From NCBI GenBank assembly GCA_014208095.1, contig JACHMT010000001.1, positions 1,488,001 to 1,552,000 on the forward strand: 64,000 nucleotides of DNA, in the 5' to 3' direction. Below are positions 59,197 through 64,000 of this stretch, in pieces. The notes beneath the pieces are model-generated. The model was given only the letters and a program-made list of their open reading frames with translations, ran no database searches and was not told where the DNA came from. The first letter of the stretch is position 1. Each line of letters opens with the position of its first letter. Source of the DNA: Actinospineispora eucalypti (lineage in GTDB: Bacteria; Actinomycetota; Actinomycetes; Mycobacteriales; Pseudonocardiaceae). The position numbers were made by a program, and so were the translations under genes.

Positions 59197-60641
59197 GCAG
59201 CCCCCTGGCCGTGAAGACGTCGCTGGGCCGGCGCCTGGTTGTGGTCCTGGGCGTGCTGGTGGTGGCCGCGCTGGTCGCCTGGTTCGCGTTCAGCACCTTC
59301 GGCGGCAACAAGAACCCCACGTTGACCGCGACGTTCACCGACTCCAGCCCGCTGGTGGTGGGCAACCGGGTGCAGATGAACGGCGCCCAGATCGGCACCA
59401 TCACCGCGATCAACCTGGTGGACGGCAAGTCACAGGTGACCATGGAGGTGGAGCGCTCGATCTTCCCGCTGCACACCGATGCCAGCGCCAAGATCGAGCC
59501 GGTCAGCCTCCTCGGTGAGCGGTTCATCGCGCTGAACAAGGGCACCCCGTCCGCCCCGGTGATGCCGGAGCCGGCGACCATCACCCTGGAGCACACCAGC
59601 GCGGCGGTCGACCTCGACCAGCTGCTGAACACGCTGGACAAGCCCACCTCCACCGCGCTGGCCGCCATGGTCAGCACGCTGGGCCAGGGCCTGGAGGGCA
59701 ACGGGGACACCACGGCCAAGGCGCTGCGCGGCCTGGAGCCGACGTTCCGGAGCGTGGACGACATCTCCGCGCTGCTGGACAAGCACAACGCCCTGCTCGA
59801 CCACTTCATCGTGCAGGTGCAGCGCAACCTGGACCACTTCGCGCCGCCGATCGACCCGCTGGTGGACAGCGCCAACCGGACCCTGGGTGCGGTGGCCGCC
59901 AACCGGCAGGCACTGAACGACACCCTGGTGGAGGCCCCGAGCACGCTTTCCAGCGCGCGGGGCACCTTGAACGAGCTGTCCGGCACCGCCGACCACGCCG
60001 GTGACGTGCTCCGGGACATCCGGCCGATCACCGACAACCTGGAGGACGTGAGCGAGGAGCTGCACGACTTCTCGCACGCCGCCGAGCCCGCGCTGGACGC
60101 GGTGCCCGAGGTGATGGACCGGCTCAACACCATGCTGGACGACGGCCGCCCGGTGGTGGACGACCTGGTGGAGGCCGCCCGGGCGCTGGCCCAGGTGAGC
60201 GACTCGGTGGGCACCATCGGCCACCAGGTGATGAAGCACAAGCCGGGCGAGGCCGGCCAGCTGGAGAACCTGATGACCACGGTCGGCAACTGGGCCATGG
60301 CGACCGCCGACTACGACGGCATCGGGCACCACTTCCGCGCCATCCTCAACTTCGAGCCGAACGAGCTGGCCCGTATCGGGGCGGGCGGGTTGCCCTCGAC
60401 GGGCCGGGACGCACCGTTCAACCCGGTCCGCCAGGACCCCAGCGGGACCTACGGCCAGAAGGCCACGCCCGGGCTGCCCGGGATACCGGGCCTGGCGCCG
60501 ATCACCCCGGACACCCAGCCGAAGAGCGATGCCCCGCCGGACTACACGCCGCCGAAGAACAAGGACTCGGGCGGCGCCTCCGGGCTGACGCCGAGGCAGG
60601 AAGGCAACATGTTCGAATCGCTGCTGGGCGGGGGTAAGTAG
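59193..60641 (+). CDS. Mce-family protein 2 of the operon (MceB position)
   Basis: A 482-residue Mce protein. A membrane segment (RLVVVLGVLVVAALVAWFAFSTF) and an MlaD domain (TLTATFTDSSPLVVGNRVQMNGAQIGTITAINLVDGKSQVTMEV) precede a helical needle domain. The C-terminal 90 residues are proline- and glycine-rich (GLPGIPGLAPITPDTQPKSDAPP), probably extended. It is coupled to the upstream gene by an ATGA overlap. Subunit identity is inferred from order only. Confidence 0.88.
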   Translation: MSSPLAVKTSLGRRLVVVLGVLVVAALVAWFAFSTFGGNKNPTLTATFTDSSPLVVGNRVQMNGAQIGTITAINLVDGKSQVTMEVERSIFPLHTDASAKIEPVSLLGERFIALNKGTPSAPVMPEPATITLEHTSAAVDLDQLLNTLDKPTSTALAAMVSTLGQGLEGNGDTTAKALRGLEPTFRSVDDISALLDKHNALLDHFIVQVQRNLDHFAPPIDPLVDSANRTLGAVAANRQALNDTLVEAPSTLSSARGTLNELSGTADHAGDVLRDIRPITDNLEDVSEELHDFSHAAEPALDAVPEVMDRLNTMLDDGRPVVDDLVEAARALAQVSDSVGTIGHQVMKHKPGEAGQLENLMTTVGNWAMATADYDGIGHHFRAILNFEPNELARIGAGGLPSTGRDAPFNPVRQDPSGTYGQKATPGLPGIPGLAPITPDTQPKSDAPPDYTPPKNKDSGGASGLTPRQEGNMFESLLGGGK

Positions 60642-60643
60642 TC

Positions 60644-61951
60644 ATGTCTGCTCCCACCAAGTACGCCGCCCGCCGGTTCGTCATCGGTCTGTTCGCCCTG
60701 TTCGCCCTTGCGATGGTCATGGTTGTCGCGGTGACCGCGAACCAGGCGCGGCTGCCGTGGACCGAACCCACCCAGATCCGGGCCGCCTTCGAGAACATCG
60801 GCCAGCTCGCGCCGGGCTCCGAGGTCCGGCAGAACGGCCTGAAGATCGGCCAGGTGGCCGCCGTGGACCTGGTCGACGGCAAGCCGGTGGTGGTCATGGA
60901 CGTCACCGGCGGCGTCCCGATGTACAAGGACGGCTACGCCGGCATCTGGGACCAGTCCTCGCTGGCGCAGAAGTTCGTCGAGCTGCGCCCGGGCACCGAG
61001 GCCAGCGGCCTGCTCGGCGGCGCGGTGCTGCCGGTCGGCCAGACCGAGTCCACCCACGACCTGGTCGAGGTGCTGGACGTGTTCGACCAGCCGACCCGGG
61101 ACGCCCTGGGCAACGCGCTGCGCCAGATCGGCGGGGGCATGCTGATGGGCGACTACGGCCCCGGCTTCCACGACTTCCTGGCCTCGCTGCCGACCACCGA
61201 GGACAGCGTGCGGAAGCTGAGCGTCACGCTGGTCTCCGACCGCACCGACCTGCCCGGGCTGCTGCGCAGCACCGACCGGGTGTCCAGCCGGTTCACCGGC
61301 CGGGAGCAGATCCTGGGCGAGCTGCTGCGGCAGACCGACCAGACCCTGCGGGCCATCGGCACTGACGACGGGAAGGCGCTGGGCGCCACCCTGGCCAAGG
61401 CGCCCAACACGCTGCGCACCGCGCGCGGCGCGCTGGACAACGCCCGGCCGGTGCTGGCCGACCTGACCGCCGGCACCCGCGACCTGACCCCGGGCGCCGG
61501 GGCGCTGGGCCGGTCCACCGACGACCTGCGCGGCACCTTCCGGGAGGCCCAGGAGCCGTTCCACGGCGTGCCGGACTTCGCCGACGACGCCAAGCCGGCG
61601 GTGAGCAACCTGAAGGACACCTTCTCCGACCTGCGGCCGTTCGTGCCCCGGTTGGGCGGCGGGTTGAAGGACGCGGCGGTGCCGCTGCAGTACATGAAGC
61701 CGTACGCGCTGGACATCGGTTCGTTCTTCACCGACGTGGGCAGCCTGATCGTGTCGCACGAGGGCTGGACGCACCACTTCCGGGGCGCGCTGGCCATGCC
61801 GTCGGCCACCTCGCTCACCGACCTGCCGATCAAGGACTCGGTGCTGCCGTACCCGAAGCCCCGGCAGAACCTCCAGATCCGGGACCAGGACGGCGCATTC
61901 ATCCCCGGTGACGCCCTGGGCCGGGGAGTCCAGAAGGCGGTGGGCAAGTAG
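60644..61951 (+). CDS. Mce-family protein 3 of the operon (MceC position)
   Basis: A 435-residue Mce protein. The membrane segment FVIGLFALFALAMVMVVAVTANQ and the MlaD domain (QIRAAFENIGQLAPGSEVRQNGLKIGQVAAVDLVDGKPVVVMDV) are followed by a helical domain with LTAGTRDLTPGAGALGRSTDDL-type repeats. It starts two bases after the preceding stop. The expected role is as another ring subunit of the lipid conduit. Confidence 0.9.
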   Translation: MSAPTKYAARRFVIGLFALFALAMVMVVAVTANQARLPWTEPTQIRAAFENIGQLAPGSEVRQNGLKIGQVAAVDLVDGKPVVVMDVTGGVPMYKDGYAGIWDQSSLAQKFVELRPGTEASGLLGGAVLPVGQTESTHDLVEVLDVFDQPTRDALGNALRQIGGGMLMGDYGPGFHDFLASLPTTEDSVRKLSVTLVSDRTDLPGLLRSTDRVSSRFTGREQILGELLRQTDQTLRAIGTDDGKALGATLAKAPNTLRTARGALDNARPVLADLTAGTRDLTPGAGALGRSTDDLRGTFREAQEPFHGVPDFADDAKPAVSNLKDTFSDLRPFVPRLGGGLKDAAVPLQYMKPYALDIGSFFTDVGSLIVSHEGWTHHFRGALAMPSATSLTDLPIKDSVLPYPKPRQNLQIRDQDGAFIPGDALGRGVQKAVGK

Positions 61952-61953
61952 CC

Positions 61954-63399
61954 ATGCGGATTTCCCGATTCCTCCGTACGCGCCCGGTGTTGGCCGCGTT
62001 CGTCATGCTGGGCCTGGCCGCCGTGATCGGCGTGCTGCTCTCCTACAAGAACGACCTGATCACCGCGCTCACCCCGGGTGAGACGGTCACCGTGCAGCTG
62101 GCCGAGAACTACCGGATGACCGCGAACGACACCGAGGTGAAGATCGCCGGGTCGCCGGTCGGCAAGGTGCAGAGCATCGAGCAGCAGGAGAACGGCCCGG
62201 TCACCGTGACGCTGAAGGTGGCCCACGGCACCCGCAAGCTGCTCGGCACCGAGCCGAGCGCGACCATCCGGCCGGTCACCATCCTGGGCGGCAAGTACTA
62301 CATCGAGCTGACCAGCGGCGGGCAGCCGGGCGAGTTCACCGGCACGATCCCGCCGGAGCGGGCCAAGCTGCCGGTCGAGCTGGACAAGGTGCTCGCGGCC
62401 ATCCCGCCGGAGGCCCAGAAGGGCCTGCAGGGGATGACCGAGCGGCTGGACACCACGCTCAAGGCCGGCCTCGGCGGCGAGATGAAGAAGCTGGTCAAGG
62501 ATGCCCCGGACACCCTGCGGCCGGCCGGCGTGGTGCTGGACGCGGCACGCGGCGTGAACAAGGACGGCGACCTGGCCGCCCTGACCACCAACGCCGACCA
62601 GCTGGCCAAGGTGCTCAGCGCCAAGCCGGGCCAGTTGCGCGCGGTGGTGGACTCGCTGGCCAACACCTCGAACACCCTGGGCGCCAACTCCGGCCCGCTG
62701 GCGAGGACCATCGCCGACCTGCCGGACACCCTGCGGTCCACCCGCCGGGGCGCGGCCGACCTGAACACCACGCTGGACAAGCTGATCGACACCGCCGACG
62801 ACGCCCGGCCCGCCGTGCGCGAGCTGGACCCGACGTTGAAGCGCCTGGAGCCGGTGCTGGAGGACCTGCGCCCGCTGGCCTCCGACCTGCGCGAGGTGCT
62901 GCACGAGGCCCGGCCGCTGCTGGACAAGCTGGTGCCCACGGTGCGCAAGGGCATCGAGGTGCTGGACGACATCCAGGGCCGCCCGCTGGACACGGTCAAC
63001 GGCCCGATCCTCAAGGAGCTGAACAGCGAGTTCAAGGGCGAGGGGCCGAAGTACACCAACGGCGGCCGCACCGGCTCCAAGTTCTACCAGGAGCTCATGT
63101 ACCTGCTGACCAACACCAACGGCCTGACCCAGTACAGCGACAGCACGGCACACATGCTCGGCTTCGAGTTCGCCGGCTCCAGCTCCACGGTGCTCGGCCA
63201 CGGCACGGCGGCGGAGAGCTTCGAGCGGATGCTGCACTCCATGTTCGGGCTCCCGTCGCAGGGACCGGACGGCGGCTCGAAGAACCCGCCGATCATCCCC
63301 GGCACCGGACAGGGCTTCCGGGTGCCCGCGCCCGATCCGGGCGTACCTGCCCCGGTGGTTGATCCCAACGGCCTGCTAGGTAAAGGACCAGGGAAATGA
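61954..63399 (+). CDS. Mce-family protein 4 of the operon (MceD position)
   Basis: A 481-residue Mce protein. The membrane segment VLAAFVMLGLAAVIGVLLSY and MlaD domain (TVQLAENYRMTANDTEVKIAGSPVGKVQSIEQQENGPVTVTLKV) lead into a helical region and a proline/glycine-rich C-terminus. It begins two bases after the previous stop and overlaps the next start by ATGA. No lipobox is visible. Confidence 0.9.
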   Translation: MRISRFLRTRPVLAAFVMLGLAAVIGVLLSYKNDLITALTPGETVTVQLAENYRMTANDTEVKIAGSPVGKVQSIEQQENGPVTVTLKVAHGTRKLLGTEPSATIRPVTILGGKYYIELTSGGQPGEFTGTIPPERAKLPVELDKVLAAIPPEAQKGLQGMTERLDTTLKAGLGGEMKKLVKDAPDTLRPAGVVLDAARGVNKDGDLAALTTNADQLAKVLSAKPGQLRAVVDSLANTSNTLGANSGPLARTIADLPDTLRSTRRGAADLNTTLDKLIDTADDARPAVRELDPTLKRLEPVLEDLRPLASDLREVLHEARPLLDKLVPTVRKGIEVLDDIQGRPLDTVNGPILKELNSEFKGEGPKYTNGGRTGSKFYQELMYLLTNTNGLTQYSDSTAHMLGFEFAGSSSTVLGHGTAAESFERMLHSMFGLPSQGPDGGSKNPPIIPGTGQGFRVPAPDPGVPAPVVDPNGLLGKGPGK

Positions 63400-64000
63400 G
63401 CACGCCCCGTACGCACAAGACGCTGGCCGAGCGCTGGCGCCGGCTGCGCACCGTGCCGGGCCTCGGCCGGGACGTGCTGGCCCTGGTGGTCATGGTGGCG
63501 CTGGGCCTCGGTTCGGCCGGGTTCCTGTTGTCGCAGGTGAACTTCACCCTGCCGTGGGTGGAGCGCTACCAGGTCCGGGCGGAGCTGGCCGACGCGATCG
63601 CCATCAGCCCGGGCAACGCCCAGGAGGTGCGGATCGCCGGGGTGAAGATCGGGCTGATCACCAAGGTGGAGCCGACCGACCGCAACACCTCGATCATCAC
63701 CATGGAACTGGAGCCCGGTCACACCGTCTACGACAACGCCCGCGCGGTGTTGCGCCCGGTGAACCCGCTGAACCAGATGTACCTCACGCTGAACCCGGGC
63801 GGCCCGCCCGGCAAGCCGCTCAACTCCGGTGACCTGATCCCGCTGTCCCAGACCTCCCGGCCGATCCAGGCCGACGAGGTGCTGGACAAGCTGGACGACA
63901 AGGCCCGCGCGGCGCTCACCAGCCTGCTCGCCGAGTCGGACAACGCGCTGGCCAACGCGCCGGAGACGCTGCCGGTCGGGCTGCGCGCCGCCGACCAGTC
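63396..64000 (+). CDS. Mce-family protein 5 of the operon, truncated by the window
   Basis: The first 201 residues of an Mce protein. A short basic start (AERWRRLRTVPGLG) precedes a membrane segment (DVLALVVMVALGLGSAGFLLSQV) and an MlaD domain (QVRAELADAIAISPGNAQEVRIAGVKIGLITKVEPTDRNTSIITMEL). The reading frame is open to the window end. ATG 63396 overlaps the mceD-position stop. Further mce genes are expected to the right. Confidence 0.9.
   Translation, partial: MSTPRTHKTLAERWRRLRTVPGLGRDVLALVVMVALGLGSAGFLLSQVNFTLPWVERYQVRAELADAIAISPGNAQEVRIAGVKIGLITKVEPTDRNTSIITMELEPGHTVYDNARAVLRPVNPLNQMYLTLNPGGPPGKPLNSGDLIPLSQTSRPIQADEVLDKLDDKARAALTSLLAESDNALANAPETLPVGLRAADQ

Noticed and set aside
61153..63237. 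A 694-residue open frame antisense to the mce genes
   Set aside because: High G+C content leaves long antisense frames open; the sense frames are clear Mce proteins.

Overview
The window is about 70% or more G+C, densely packed, with GTG and TTG starts, frequent ATGA/GTGA stop-start overlaps and several apparently leaderless genes. An SsgA-like sporulation/division regulator, a mycothiol-dependent maleylpyruvate isomerase-type enzyme, an Rv0500A-like small HTH protein, an HspR-type HAIR box before a small heat-shock gene, and a yrbE-mce operon together point to a filamentous actinomycete, most likely of the order Pseudonocardiales. I cannot name the genus from sequence alone.

Layout. 1-12.3 kb: the end of an acyl-CoA synthetase gene, the SsgA-like gene, a PhoD-type phosphatase/phosphodiesterase, an aldo/keto reductase, an AhpD-like protein, IclR, MarR and PucR regulators, an SDR oxidoreductase, a GNAT, a cytochrome P450 and a DUF305 lipoprotein. 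12.4-23.6 kb: a carbohydrate catabolic locus. On the minus strand a DeoR regulator is followed by a class II aldolase, an FGGY kinase, a second class II aldolase and a GlpD-like dehydrogenase. Divergent from it is an ABC importer with a Tat lipoprotein binding protein, two permeases and two different ATPases. The logic suggests uptake of a polyol or sugar, phosphorylation, oxidation of the polyol phosphate and aldol cleavage to triose phosphate. 24-27 kb: thioesterase, AraC regulator, cytidylate-kinase-like protein and an undecaprenyl-phosphate sugar transferase with a clear terminator. 27-33 kb: LacI, an MFS carboxylate-type transporter, a class III CoA-transferase, a CitE-like lyase and an NtaA/SnaA-type flavin monooxygenase, probably one organic-acid or xenobiotic catabolic operon. 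33-45 kb: mixed small enzymes and regulators, a split Tm-1-like gene pair, a nitronate monooxygenase, a frameshifted GNAT, a molybdopterin oxidoreductase and an F420-type LLM enzyme. 45-56 kb: small HTH protein, Hsp20, membrane proteins, TetR, MerR, an amidase with a tiny coupled partner, SGNH hydrolase, LysR, EamA transporter, LacI and an Ala/Pro-rich membrane protein with a C-terminal Cys cluster. 56-64 kb: the start of a yrbE-mce lipid-import operon that runs off the window.

The most unusual content is non-coding. (i) A 22-bp unit (CGAGTCGGGG...GGGTACGG) forms arrays; twice (4170-4745 and 23586-24081) two arrays in opposite orientation enclose a conserved interior of about 360 bp, making a roughly 0.5-kb foldback element, and shorter arrays lie at three further sites. 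(ii) Four 40-bp near-perfect palindromes share GTGAGTG/CACTCAC ends and sit at gene ends, two or more containing a stop codon. (iii) A second 22-bp family (GAAGTGACTG...CCGTGCT) forms a tandem array over one stop codon and also lies in-frame inside an ABC ATPase gene. These look like uncharacterised dispersed repeat families of this genome.
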